From: Phycisphaerae bacterium
GTDB lineage: Bacteria; Planctomycetota; Phycisphaerae; UBA1845
Length of the DNA: 52,923 nt
NCBI GenBank assembly: GCA_029260215.1
Contig: JAJDDQ010000029.1
Location: 1-52,923 of the forward strand
Reading direction: 5' to 3'
Every line of letters starts with the position of its first letter. Within the stretch, counting starts at the first letter, position 1. Of the stretch, positions 26,790 to 35,491 are shown one piece after another. The notes under the pieces were generated by a model. It saw only the letters and a list, made by a program, of their open reading frames with translations. It had not been told where the DNA came from and made no database searches. The translations under genes were made by a program, and so were the position numbers.

Positions 26790-26817
26790 GCCGCGACAGC
26801 AAGAGAGGAAATGTCGA

Positions 26818-27138
26818 ATGGCCAAACCAGCGTCCACAAAATCAAATTTGGAAACGATCGAGCCCCTGGGCAAGCGTGTGCTGATTCGCAAGGATGCGGA
26901 CAAGAAGCGCACCAAGGGCGGCATCGAATTGCCCGATTCCGTGGAAATCCCCACGATCACCGGGCGTGTGGTCACCGTATCGACCCAGGTCGAACACGAC
27001 GAGGATTTCCCCATCCGCCGCTACGACAAAGTTCTTTTCAACCCGAAAAACGCGATCCCCGTCGATTTCGAAGCAGACAACCAACTTTTCGTCGTCCCCA
27101 TCGAGGATCTCGTGGCTGTTTTCCGCAAGGAGGGCTGA
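26818..27138 (+). CDS. GroES-like co-chaperonin (divergent)
   Basis: 106 residues from ATG 26818. The GroES fold is seen in IEPLGKRVLIRKDADKKRTK (strand plus mobile-loop start), GGIELPDS (usually GGIxLP), TGRVVTV, YDKVLFNPKNAIP and the C-terminal VPIEDLVAVF. GroES caps GroEL; here the mobile-loop region is changed (ELPDSVEIP) and no groEL is adjacent. Planctomycetes often carry several groES/groEL copies, and this may be a solo variant. The gene appears to lead an operon with the BtpA-like and S66 peptidase genes, which follow without gaps. Confidence 0.82.
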   Translation: MAKPASTKSNLETIEPLGKRVLIRKDADKKRTKGGIELPDSVEIPTITGRVVTVSTQVEHDEDFPIRRYDKVLFNPKNAIPVDFEADNQLFVVPIEDLVAVFRKEG

Positions 27139-27142
27139 CACC

Positions 27143-27955
27143 ATCGCCCCCGCAACGCACGCTACGCAACCCCCGGCAGAATTCCCCAAGCCGCTGATTG
27201 TCGGAATGATCCACCTGCCCGCTCTGCCCGGCAGCCCCAGCCACCACCTCCCGATGGGCGAAATCATTGAACGGGCGATCTCCGACGCCCAAATTTTGCG
27301 TTCCGCCGGATTTCGCGCGGTCATGATCGAAAACTACGGGGATATCCCCTTCACGCCAGACGAAATCGACCCAGCCACCGCGTCCGCGCTGGCGATTGTG
27401 GCGGCTGCGGTCAAAGCGGACGGCAACCTGCTGGTCGGGGTCAATGCGTTGCGCAACGACGCCCGATCCGCGTTGGGCGTTGCGGCTGCGTCGGGCGCGG
27501 ACTTCATTCGCGTCAATGTCCACATCGGAGCAGCCGTCACGGATCAGGGAATTCTCGAAGGCAAAGCCGACCGGACATTACGCTACCGAAAACTGCTCGG
27601 CGGCGGGATGGCGATTTTCGCCGACGTGCATGTCAAACATGCATCTCCGCTCGGTGAAAGTGATATCGCACGGGCCGCAGAGGAAACCGCCTACCGGGGC
27701 ATGGCTGACGGGTTGATCGTTTCGGGCACAGGCACGGGTCAGCCGGCCGATCTGGAGCATCTCCAGCGCGTGCGTGAGGCTGTTCCCGATCGCCCGCTGC
27801 TCGTTGGCAGCGGTGCTTCAAAAGACACAATCGCCGGAATATTGGACGTGGCGGACGGAGCCATCGTGGGCACCTCCATCAAAACAGACGGTCGGACGGC
27901 AGCGCCGGTCGATCCCCATCGGGCGGATGCCTTCATGCGGGCCGTCGACGGATAG
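27143..27955 (+). CDS. BtpA/SgcQ-family TIM-barrel protein with apparent AUC start
   Basis: 270 residues if it starts at ATC 27143. Family motifs: LIVGMIHLPALPGSPSH, RAVMIENYGDIPF, GVNALRNDARSALG, FIRVNVHIG, FADVHVKHASPL, and VGSGASKDTI with the terminal phosphate-binding GTSIK. BtpA is linked to photosystem I biogenesis in cyanobacteria, and SgcQ-like members occur in sugar-catabolism clusters; the true reaction is unknown. Between the groES stop and the barrel's first strand there is no ATG, GTG or TTG in frame. The first ATG (27206) would remove that strand. AGGAGG at 27128-27133 is 9 bases before ATC 27143, ideal spacing. The stop TAG directly abuts the next ATG. Confidence 0.85.
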   Translation: MAPATHATQPPAEFPKPLIVGMIHLPALPGSPSHHLPMGEIIERAISDAQILRSAGFRAVMIENYGDIPFTPDEIDPATASALAIVAAAVKADGNLLVGVNALRNDARSALGVAAASGADFIRVNVHIGAAVTDQGILEGKADRTLRYRKLLGGGMAIFADVHVKHASPLGESDIARAAEETAYRGMADGLIVSGTGTGQPADLEHLQRVREAVPDRPLLVGSGASKDTIAGILDVADGAIVGTSIKTDGRTAAPVDPHRADAFMRAVDG

Positions 27956-29044
27956 ATGGCCAAGAAACGCACGATCCGATTGTGGTCGATCGCCACGCCT
28001 TTTGGCCAGGTAGCGTCCAAGCTTGGTTGCCAAAATACGCAAAAATTCCTGAAATTCGTGCAAAACGCAGTCGGCAGCGACTATCGCGTGACGACGGACA
28101 ACCGACTGCTTAACGCGGCTGAGGACGATGATCGCGGCGGGCGGACGGACGACGCGGCCCGTGCCCGCGAGATCGAAAAAACGTTGGCCGACGATTCCGT
28201 AGCGGCGGCTGTCGCTTTGCGCGGCGGTGCGTGGCTCATCCGCATTCTGCCACGGATCGACTTCAGTGTTCTCAAACGGCGAAAGCGACGCATCGCACTG
28301 TTTGGGTTTAGCGAGATCGCGCCGCTCATCAACATTGCGTCCCAGTACGAATCTGTCGTCGCGTACCATGATTTGTGTCCGGCTTTCCTGCTGCCGGGCA
28401 TGATTTTCCATGCTCGGGAAGACGTGGAGCGCCTGTACGGCGAACAGATGGCTGCGGACGAAGCGATGGCCTTTGGACGTGGCTGGGCGATGGGGAAGTT
28501 TCGCAGTGAATTCGCCGAGTTTTTCCGCGACGCCGTCTCCATGCTCGAAGGACGCGGGAGCAGCCGGGAAGTCTCCGGCTGCCTCGTGGGGGGCTCACTC
28601 ACCCGAGCCAAGCGTGTTTCCGTCGTCGGTGGAAACCTCACCACGATCGTTCCGTTGCTAAATTCGCCCTTCGCCGGTGCGATCGAGCCAGCGAAGGGGC
28701 GATGGCTGCTGATCGAGGATTGGCGCGAATCGCCGGATCGGATCGACCGTTTGCTGTCGCATTTCAGCCTTTCGGGGCAACTGTCCCGTTATGAAGGGTT
28801 CATCGTCGGGACGTTCCGCGAACCCGACGGAGATTGTGCGGAGGCCGCCGTCAGGGCGCTCAAACGCCATCTCGGAAGCGCCCAGCCACCGATCATCCTC
28901 ACGGGCGACATCGGGCACCAGTACCCCATGTCGCCATTACCGATCAATCGCGCACTGACCATTCACCCCGAACTCAAGAAGCCCGGAACGCGGCGGCGTA
29001 TCTCGATCCGCCCGAATTGGCCTGAACTGGCGTTCAGTAATTGA
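27956..29044 (+). CDS. S66-family LD-carboxypeptidase-like serine peptidase
   Basis: 362 residues. The S66 (LdcA/MccF) features are RGGAWLIRILPRIDF; the nucleophile elbow LFGFSEIAPL (Ser119); GGNLTTIVPLLNSPF; LLIEDWRESPDRIDRLL with a likely catalytic Glu254; and GDIGHQYPMSPLPIN with His321. This gives the Ser-Glu-His triad order of the family. LdcA removes the terminal D-Ala from muropeptide tetrapeptides during wall recycling, and MccF cleaves microcin C. The N-terminal ~60 residues are longer and more charged than usual. It follows the BtpA-like gene with TAG immediately followed by ATG, so they are coupled. Peptidoglycan recycling is the more likely role, but the substrate is unproven. Confidence 0.8.
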   Translation: MAKKRTIRLWSIATPFGQVASKLGCQNTQKFLKFVQNAVGSDYRVTTDNRLLNAAEDDDRGGRTDDAARAREIEKTLADDSVAAAVALRGGAWLIRILPRIDFSVLKRRKRRIALFGFSEIAPLINIASQYESVVAYHDLCPAFLLPGMIFHAREDVERLYGEQMAADEAMAFGRGWAMGKFRSEFAEFFRDAVSMLEGRGSSREVSGCLVGGSLTRAKRVSVVGGNLTTIVPLLNSPFAGAIEPAKGRWLLIEDWRESPDRIDRLLSHFSLSGQLSRYEGFIVGTFREPDGDCAEAAVRALKRHLGSAQPPIILTGDIGHQYPMSPLPINRALTIHPELKKPGTRRRISIRPNWPELAFSN

Positions 29045-29173
29045 AATCCTCGCAGTCAGCGCGCCTTCGCCCGCTGACGCATATTCGGCTAGGATGGGGG
29101 CTGCTTCGGAATCGCCTCGGACGGGTGAGGTGCCCGCCCGGGCGATCGGTATAGGCCAAGGGAAACAGGACGC

Positions 29174-30112
29174 ATGATCGGACCACACAAACGGATACTG
29201 GTAACGGGCGGAGCCGGCTTCATCGGCTCGCACGTGAGCGAGTCTTTTCGCCTGGACGGCTGCGAGGTCGTCGTGCTCGATGACCTCTCGATGGGCTCGC
29301 GCGAGACGCTGCATAAGGGCATCGAATTCATCGAAGGCGATGTGCGCGATGTCGAAACCGCCCGCAAAGCAGTTAAGGGCGTGGACGCGGTGATTCATCT
29401 GGCTGCCCGCGTGAGCGTGCGCAATTCCTGCGACGCCTTCACCGACGATGCCTCCGTCAACGTCATTGGCACGCTGAGCATGCTCGATGCCTGCAAGGAC
29501 TCGGGCGTCAAACGTTTCGTCTATGCTTCGTCTATGGCGGTCTACGCCGACTCGCCCGAGCCGACGCCGATAGCGGAAACATACGCCTGCAAACCCATCA
29601 GCCCTTACGGCGTGGGCAAGCTGGCCAGCGAGCAATACGTGCGCACCATCTGCCCGGAAATCGGAATCGAACCAGTCGTGCTGCGTTTCTTCAACACCTA
29701 TGGCCCCGGTCAAACGCTCACGCCCTACGTCGGTGTGATTACCATTTTCGTGAACCGCCTGCTGGACGGTCTGCCGCCGATCATCTTCGGCGACGGCGAG
29801 CAGAAACGCGACTTCATCAGCGTGGACGACATCGTGACAGCCTGCGCACTCGCGCTCGAATCGGACAGCGGGGGCGAGACGCTGAACATCGGCAGTGGTG
29901 TGGCTGTCTCCGTGAATCAGTTGGCCAACGTCCTGTGCGAGATGATCAAGCCGGACCTCAAACCGCAGTACGAGTCCGCCAAGCCGGGCGAACTGCGCAA
30001 CTGCATCGCCGATATCACGCGGGCCAAGCGTGTGTTGGGCTACGCGCCGCTCGGCATGGTTGAGGATATGCTGGAAGAGATCATCGAACACATTAAATCC
30101 ACGCGGAACTGA
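29174..30112 (+). CDS. NAD-dependent nucleotide-sugar epimerase/dehydratase (extended SDR)
   Basis: 312 residues of the UDP-glucose 4-epimerase family. The NAD-binding GxxGxxG is TGGAGFIGSHV (residues ~10-20), HLAARVSV is the usual HLAA, and the active site is SSMAVYADS plus YGVGK (Tyr and Lys of YxxxK). RFFNTYGPGQ and FGDGEQKRDFISVDD are family motifs. Likely reactions are 4-epimerisation of UDP-Glc or UDP-GlcNAc, or a related dehydration, feeding envelope polysaccharide. The closest look-alikes are WbpP-type UDP-GlcNAc 4-epimerases, but the substrate is inferred. It stands 17 bp before the next gene, so they are likely one transcript. Confidence 0.9.
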   Translation: MIGPHKRILVTGGAGFIGSHVSESFRLDGCEVVVLDDLSMGSRETLHKGIEFIEGDVRDVETARKAVKGVDAVIHLAARVSVRNSCDAFTDDASVNVIGTLSMLDACKDSGVKRFVYASSMAVYADSPEPTPIAETYACKPISPYGVGKLASEQYVRTICPEIGIEPVVLRFFNTYGPGQTLTPYVGVITIFVNRLLDGLPPIIFGDGEQKRDFISVDDIVTACALALESDSGGETLNIGSGVAVSVNQLANVLCEMIKPDLKPQYESAKPGELRNCIADITRAKRVLGYAPLGMVEDMLEEIIEHIKSTRN

Positions 30113-30129
30113 CGGGGCGGGCGGGAACC

Positions 30130-30930
30130 ATGAGCGTCGGCGACGGGCTGTTCTATATGCCCACTTCGAGTGTCTATGGTCGCCCCGAGGCACACGGGCT
30201 TGCCTTTGAAAACGTCTATTTCAAGAGCACTGGCGGGACGCGCCTGCATGGCTGGTTTCTTCCGTCTGAGGGCGTGGCGCGTGGAACGATCGTTCATTTT
30301 CACGGCAACGCGGGGAACATCACCGGGCACTTTGAGCACGTGAAATGGCTGCCGTCAGCCGGGTGGAACGTGCTGTGCTTCGACTATCGCGGATACGGGC
30401 AATCGACCGGCAAACCGACGCGCCGCGGCACGGTTGACGACGGGCTGGCGGCGGTGGAATACGCAGCCTCACGCGACGATGTGGACGCGTTGAAGATCGT
30501 CGGCCTGGGGCAATCGCTCGGCGGCGCGGTCGGAATCGTGGTGGCGGCCAAACAGACTATTCTTCAGGGATTTGCGGCTGAGGGTGCGTTTTGCCATTAC
30601 CGCACGGAGGCGGCTTTTGTGTGCAGGCAGAATCTCTTCGCCAAACCGTTCGCCGGCTGGCTGACGCGGCGGGTCATTTCGGTGGACCTCGAGCCGATCG
30701 ACTGGGTGGCACGCATCGCCCCGCGCCCGGTCATGTTCGTGTGCGGCACGAGCGATCGGATCGTCGACTATCGCCAATCGCTCGCCCTCCATGAGGCAGC
30801 GGGGGAGCCGAAGTCGTTGCATGTCATCGAAGGCGGCGGACACGTTGATGCGATGTGTACCCCCGAGCGGCGCGCGTGGTTCACGGACTTCTTGGACGCC
30901 GCCATTTGCCGGCAACGCGACTCACAATAA
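30130..30930 (+). CDS. alpha/beta hydrolase
   Basis: 266 residues. The fold markers are FHGNAGNITGH (oxyanion hole HGN), DYRGYGQSTGKP, the nucleophile elbow GLGQSLGGAV with Ser near residue 135, and a late Asp and His (SDRIVDYRQS and GGGHVDAM). This is the FrsA/BAAT-like DUF1100-type of serine hydrolase often seen as a general esterase, with no signal peptide. The product is unknown. It follows the epimerase gene closely and converges with the SDR gene after about 35 bp. Confidence 0.87.
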   Translation: MSVGDGLFYMPTSSVYGRPEAHGLAFENVYFKSTGGTRLHGWFLPSEGVARGTIVHFHGNAGNITGHFEHVKWLPSAGWNVLCFDYRGYGQSTGKPTRRGTVDDGLAAVEYAASRDDVDALKIVGLGQSLGGAVGIVVAAKQTILQGFAAEGAFCHYRTEAAFVCRQNLFAKPFAGWLTRRVISVDLEPIDWVARIAPRPVMFVCGTSDRIVDYRQSLALHEAAGEPKSLHVIEGGGHVDAMCTPERRAWFTDFLDAAICRQRDSQ

Positions 30931-30965
30931 GTCTTGCCCGTCGCGTACGCCGGGATACTGAACCG

Positions 30966-31667
30966 TCACGTATTGTTCACGTAGATCGTTTGTCCCACAC
31001 TGTACCGGCACGCGGGTGTGGTCATCTGAAACACCATCTCGGCGATGTCGTCGGGCTGAAGACACTGATTGGCTGGGAAGTCCGGGAATGGGCCTCTGAG
31101 CATCTGTGTGTCCACCGCACCGGGGCCTACCGCGTAAACGCGAATGCCGTGCTCCGCGCCCTCTTTGGCCAACGCTTTGGTCAGCAGTTCCACAAATGCC
31201 TTGGACGCTCCGTAAGCGGCGAAACCGGGAAAGGGATCGACGGCTGCCATCGACGAGATGTTGATGATAGTCCCGCCGCCGCGTTTGCGCATCGCCGGCC
31301 AAGCCGCTCGGCAAGCGTAGAACACGCCCGAAACATTCACGCCGATCATCGAATCGAACACGGTGGTGTCGAAGGATTCGAGGTCGTTGTTCGGGGCGAC
31401 GCCGGCATTGTTGACCAGAACGTCAAGCCCGCCGCACTCGTTCACCGTGAAATCGATCATGGCCTGCACGTCGTCGAGCGAGGCCACGTTCGTCAGGATC
31501 GTTTCACAGGAGCCACATTCAGCCTCAATCAGCTTTTGGGTCTCGTCGAGTTGCGACTGGGTTCGGGCGGCAGCCACCACAAGGTAGCCGTCTGCCGCGA
31601 AACGTCTGCAAATCGCCCGTCCGATTCCGCGTCCGCCACCGGTGACGAGAGCAATAGGTCTATTCAT
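30966..31667 (-). CDS. short-chain dehydrogenase/reductase
   Basis: 233 residues, classical SDR. The cofactor motif TGGGRGIGRAI lies at residues ~9-19, NNAGVAPN at ~87-94, the catalytic Ser in ISSMAAVD, and YGASK (Tyr-x3-Lys) at ~150. AARTQSQLDET after the second strand (Arg following Ala) suggests NADPH. The overall pattern is that of FabG-like 3-oxoacyl-ACP reductases, but many substrates share it. The C-terminal segment TPACRYSVGQTIYVNNT resembles the usual VTGQ...VDGG end, with Ser for Thr. It is transcribed toward the alpha/beta hydrolase; no operon partner. Confidence 0.88.
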   Translation of the reverse strand: MNRPIALVTGGGRGIGRAICRRFAADGYLVVAAARTQSQLDETQKLIEAECGSCETILTNVASLDDVQAMIDFTVNECGGLDVLVNNAGVAPNNDLESFDTTVFDSMIGVNVSGVFYACRAAWPAMRKRGGGTIINISSMAAVDPFPGFAAYGASKAFVELLTKALAKEGAEHGIRVYAVGPGAVDTQMLRGPFPDFPANQCLQPDDIAEMVFQMTTPACRYSVGQTIYVNNT

Positions 31668-31736
31668 GGGTCATTCCGCTCCGTTTGAAAATGGGGCAGG
31701 TTCCCGATCGCTCGATCGCATCGACGACCAGCTTCG

Positions 31737-31875
31737 CAGCCTGTTGAAAGAGTGTGGAACGGGTTTCCAACCCGTGTTTTCACTGGTCGAGAAACCAGTG
31801 CCGCGTCGAACACCATCTTTTGCACCGGTTGGAAACCGGTGCCACACGGAAAGTGTTTGTTCTTCAACAGGCTGT
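31737..31875. repeat. MITE-like element, family B
   Basis: A ~139-bp element bounded by perfect 12-bp terminal inverted repeats, CAGCCTGTTGAA and TTCAACAGGCTG. Inside are three hairpins: ACGGGTTTCCAACCCGT, a CACTGGT-centred one, and CACCGGTTGGAAACCGGTG. Frames read through it give the GTGFQPV-type artefact peptides common in planctomycete genomes. It lies in the ~330-bp gap between the divergent SDR and pheS genes; nothing else clear was found there. Confidence 0.75.
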
Positions 31876-32001
31876 TAGTGGTTCTACGAGCAAATCGCGA
31901 TCCGGTCGATGGGCCTGCGGTGATTCCGCCGATCTTGTATTCTCGCGCGGCAGGCCTAAGCTATTCGTCTTGAAGAATTTGAATACGCTGGAAACCAAAC
32001 G

Positions 32002-33075
32002 GTGGACCTGAAGCAACTCGAAACACAACTATCTGTCCTGCATGAAGATACGATCAAAGCGATCGTGGCAGCGGGTTCGCTGGATGCGCTACGCCATCTC
32101 GAATCCGGTGTCCTGGGCAAGACTGGAACGCTTGGGGCGCTGCTGGGCACAATCAAGGAGTATCCGCCCGCGGAACGCGGGAAGGTCGGCCAAACGCTCA
32201 ATCGGGCCAAAACGGAAATGACCAAGGCCTTCAAGGAGGCTGAGGCGCGAATCAAGGCGGGGGCGGCTGCTGCGGAATCATCGAAGGCTGCCACCTACGA
32301 TCCGTCGCTGCCGGGAAGGCGGCTGCCGCTGGGCACGTTCCACCCGGTGACCATCGTGCAGATGCAGGTGGAGGAGGTTTTTCGGCGGCTGGGTTTTCTC
32401 GTGGAGACAGGCCCGGAGATGGAGACGGAGCATTACAACTTCGAAGCGCTCAACATCCCCAAGCTGCACCCTGCCCGTGACATGCAGGACACGTTCTGGA
32501 TGACGAACGGGATGCTGCTGCGTACGCACACATCTCCCGTACAGGTGCGTGCCATGGAGCGGCACGGCCCGCCGCTGCGCGTCATCGCGCCGGGCCGATG
32601 CTTCCGATATGAGACGATTGACGCCTCCCATGAAAACACGTTCTTTCAGGTTGAGGGCTTGATGATCGACCGGCATATCTCCATCGCGAATCTGATCGCG
32701 ATGATGAAGCTCCTTTTGCGCGAAGTGTTTGGTCGCGATCTCAAGGTACGTTTGAGGCCTGGGTATTTTCCATTCGTCGAGCCGGGTTTCGAGCTGGACA
32801 TGAGCTGCCTGATCTGTGACGGCGATGGATGTGCGACGTGCAAGCGGTCGGGATGGATCGAGGTGCTGCCATGCGGCATGGTGCATCCGAATGTGCTGCG
32901 CTCGGGCAACATTGATCCGGACGAATACACGGGGTTTGCCTTCGGGCTTGGTTTGACAAGGTTGGCGATGATGAAGTTCGGTGTGGCGGACATTCGCGGT
33001 TTGAACGGCGGCGACCTGAGATCGCTCGTGCCCGCCTCCCGGCTCACCGGCCCTACGGTCTCGGCGAAAGGCTGA
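32002..33075 (+). CDS. pheS: phenylalanyl-tRNA synthetase alpha subunit
   Basis: 357 residues from GTG 32002. The N-terminal helical coil (~residues 1-95) is followed by the class II core: PGRRLPLGTFHPV, FEALNIPKLHPARDMQDTFW (motif 2 region), LRTHTSPVQVRAM, RVIAPGRCFRYETIDASHEN, and motif 3 FGLGLTRLAM. A CLICDGDGCATCKRSGW Cys cluster stands before IEVLPCGMVHP, as in many bacterial alpha subunits. Together with PheT it charges tRNA-Phe in the cytoplasm as an alpha2beta2 tetramer. pheT starts 7 bp downstream; the rpmI-rplT pair often found upstream is absent. Confidence 0.97.
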   Translation: MDLKQLETQLSVLHEDTIKAIVAAGSLDALRHLESGVLGKTGTLGALLGTIKEYPPAERGKVGQTLNRAKTEMTKAFKEAEARIKAGAAAAESSKAATYDPSLPGRRLPLGTFHPVTIVQMQVEEVFRRLGFLVETGPEMETEHYNFEALNIPKLHPARDMQDTFWMTNGMLLRTHTSPVQVRAMERHGPPLRVIAPGRCFRYETIDASHENTFFQVEGLMIDRHISIANLIAMMKLLLREVFGRDLKVRLRPGYFPFVEPGFELDMSCLICDGDGCATCKRSGWIEVLPCGMVHPNVLRSGNIDPDEYTGFAFGLGLTRLAMMKFGVADIRGLNGGDLRSLVPASRLTGPTVSAKG

Positions 33076-33082
33076 CACGACG

Positions 33083-35491
33083 ATGCTCATTTCATTGAAC
33101 TGGATACGCGAGTTCGTCGATTTGCCCAGCGATCTTTCGCCCAAAGAATTGGCGGACCGTTTCACGCTGATCTGTGCCGAAGTCGAAGACGTCACACCGA
33201 TCGAGGTCTGTGCCGACGGTTTGATTTGTGCGGAAATCACGAAGCTCGACGCGGTCGAAGGTCGCTCGGATGTCCGGGCAGCCGTGATGGACATTGGCGG
33301 CGGCAAGACGGTGGAGACGGTGACAGCCGCTCCGGATTTGAACGTCGGCGATCGCGTGGTGTTCGCACCGTCGGGCGCTTCGGTCAAGGCGTTGGGCGCC
33401 ATCAAGGATTCGACGGTCGCGGGCCTCAAGAGCAGCGGCATGATTTTGCCCGGTGATGCGGTCGGAATCGACATGGCGGCGCGCGAAGCGATCTTCCTGC
33501 CGCCGAGTGTTCAACCGGGCCAACCGCTTGAGTCCGAAGTGTTCGACGATTGGGTGATCGAGGTGGACAACCACTCGATCAATCATCGGCCTGACTTGTG
33601 GGGGCATTACGGCATCGCCCGTGAATTCGCCGCCATCTTCGGGTCGCCGTTGAAGCCTTACGCGGTGGCTGAGCTTGAAGAGTTGAGCGACGCATCGCTC
33701 CCGGAGATTCCGATTGAGATTGACGACGCCGATGCCTGCCCGCGATATTCGGGACTGCGACTGAAGGGATTGACCAATCAGCCTGCGCCTCTGTGGATGC
33801 AGTTGCGTCTGGGGCATGTCGGCCTGCGACCGATCGACTGCCTCGTCGACTTGACCAACTACATCATGTTCGAGCTGGGCCAACCGATGCACGCCTTCGA
33901 TGGAGATAAGGTTGAACGCATCGGCGTGCGTGCGGCGGACGCGGGCACAAAGTTCGTCACGCTGGACAACGTCGAGCGCACGCTGCCGGGCGGGGCGTTG
34001 ATGATTACCACCAACGGCTGCGAACCGATCGCGCTGGCGGGCATCATGGGCGGTGCGGAGACCGAGATTTCCGAGGGTACGCGGACGATGCTCCTGGAGT
34101 CCGCCAACTTTCATCCCTATGTTATTCGCCGGTGCGCGACGCATCTCGGTCATCGCACCGATGCCAGCGCCCGTTTCGAAAAATCGCTCGATCCGAATCA
34201 CACGGTGTTGGCAATCCAGCGTTTTGTGCATTTGGCTGCGGAGGAATTCGCCGACTTCGCGCTGGACAGTCGCCTGAGCGATGCTTACGCGAAACGATTG
34301 CCGGACATTTCCGTCACCATCGATCCGAAGTTCGTGGCTCGGTTCATGGGGCACCCGGTCTCACGCGAACAGATCACAGACATTCTGACCCGACTGGAAT
34401 TCAAGGTTTCCGACGCAGGCGAGAAGTTGAAGGTGGACGTTCCGAGTTTTCGTGCGACGCGCGATATCGAGATTGAGGCTGACATCATCGAGGAAGTGGC
34501 GCGCTACGTCGGGTACAACAACATCGAGCCGGGCTTTCCCGAAGTCGTCGTCCGTGCCCTGGATTCGAACCCGTTGCAGCGAATCGAACGCGAGGGGCTG
34601 CGGGCGATGGTGATGTCTTTCGGTATGACCGAGGTTCAGGATTACATCTGGTACAACTCGGAGTGGTGCAACCGTCTAGGCTATGATCCGCAGAATTGTC
34701 TCACGTTGCGCAACCCCGCCGCCGCCGGAATGGAACGACTGCGACAGTCGCTCATGCCGGGCATGCTTTCTTTCGGCAGCCAGAACCGTCACCATTTTTC
34801 GGAATTCCGCATGGTGCAACTGGGCAGCGCGTTCCCCGTCGACGATCCGAAAATCTGTGAGACCAGACGACTCGCCTTGCTCTGCGGCCTGCGTGACAAA
34901 TCCGCGGAGGACGCATTGCTGGCGGAACTGAAAGGCGTCATCGAAAACTGGTCGTGGCAGGTTTTGGACAGGCCGGCGGACTTTGCCGCTGCCGATGCGA
35001 ACCCAGCCAGGCCATGGGAACACGAACACAAGACCGCGTCGATTCGTATCGCGGGCAATGCGGTTGGCCGCGTCAGTGCCATTCCACTGGCGCTGCGTCA
35101 ACGTATGGACGAGCATCTGGCTGCCTGGTCGCTGGTGTGGGCGGAATTCGATCTCGATCCGCTGGCCAACTTGGGCGAGCACGTCGAGAAGCTGCCACCC
35201 GTGCCCGCGTTCCCGGAGGTCGATCTCGATTTCTCGATCCTGGTCGATGCCTCGCGACGCTACACCGACGTGACCGAAACGCTCAGCCAGTTCGACGACG
35301 CCATCCTGAATCGCATAACGTTCATCGAAAGCTACGAAGGAAAGTCAGTCGCAGCCGGCAAACGCGCGCTGACCCTGCGTGCCCGCGTAGGCCACAAGGA
35401 AAAAACGTTGGAAGAAAGCGACCTGGCCCGTTTTCACGAGTCCATCACAACTTATCTGAACGGTTGCAACATGGAGCTGCGCGGCACGTGA
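33083..35491 (+). CDS. pheT: phenylalanyl-tRNA synthetase beta subunit
   Basis: 802 residues, family length. It begins MLISLNWIREFVDLPSDLSP, followed by a B2 tRNA-binding (EMAP-like) part to ~residue 155. The B3/B4 editing domain (DNHSINHRPDLWGHYGIARE and LRPIDCLVDLTNYIMFELGQ with PMHAFD), a B5 DNA-binding-like part (RATRDIEIEADIIEEVARYV), the catalytic-like core and a C-terminal FDX-ACB domain (last ~95 residues, FPEVDLDFSILVDAS) all follow. It forms the tRNA-Phe synthetase with PheS and edits mischarged Tyr. Its TGA overlaps the next gene's GTG (GTGA), coupling a lipoprotein to this essential operon. Confidence 0.97.
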   Translation: MLISLNWIREFVDLPSDLSPKELADRFTLICAEVEDVTPIEVCADGLICAEITKLDAVEGRSDVRAAVMDIGGGKTVETVTAAPDLNVGDRVVFAPSGASVKALGAIKDSTVAGLKSSGMILPGDAVGIDMAAREAIFLPPSVQPGQPLESEVFDDWVIEVDNHSINHRPDLWGHYGIAREFAAIFGSPLKPYAVAELEELSDASLPEIPIEIDDADACPRYSGLRLKGLTNQPAPLWMQLRLGHVGLRPIDCLVDLTNYIMFELGQPMHAFDGDKVERIGVRAADAGTKFVTLDNVERTLPGGALMITTNGCEPIALAGIMGGAETEISEGTRTMLLESANFHPYVIRRCATHLGHRTDASARFEKSLDPNHTVLAIQRFVHLAAEEFADFALDSRLSDAYAKRLPDISVTIDPKFVARFMGHPVSREQITDILTRLEFKVSDAGEKLKVDVPSFRATRDIEIEADIIEEVARYVGYNNIEPGFPEVVVRALDSNPLQRIEREGLRAMVMSFGMTEVQDYIWYNSEWCNRLGYDPQNCLTLRNPAAAGMERLRQSLMPGMLSFGSQNRHHFSEFRMVQLGSAFPVDDPKICETRRLALLCGLRDKSAEDALLAELKGVIENWSWQVLDRPADFAAADANPARPWEHEHKTASIRIAGNAVGRVSAIPLALRQRMDEHLAAWSLVWAEFDLDPLANLGEHVEKLPPVPAFPEVDLDFSILVDASRRYTDVTETLSQFDDAILNRITFIESYEGKSVAAGKRALTLRARVGHKEKTLEESDLARFHESITTYLNGCNMELRGT

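Noticed and set aside
31754-32011. Frames with GTGFQPV-like peptides
   Set aside because: These are readings of a palindromic MITE-like element, a well-known source of false planctomycete proteins.
34954-35487. Upstream extension of the PKD lipoprotein frame within pheT
   Set aside because: It reads pheT out of frame; the lipobox signal peptide starts at GTG 35488.
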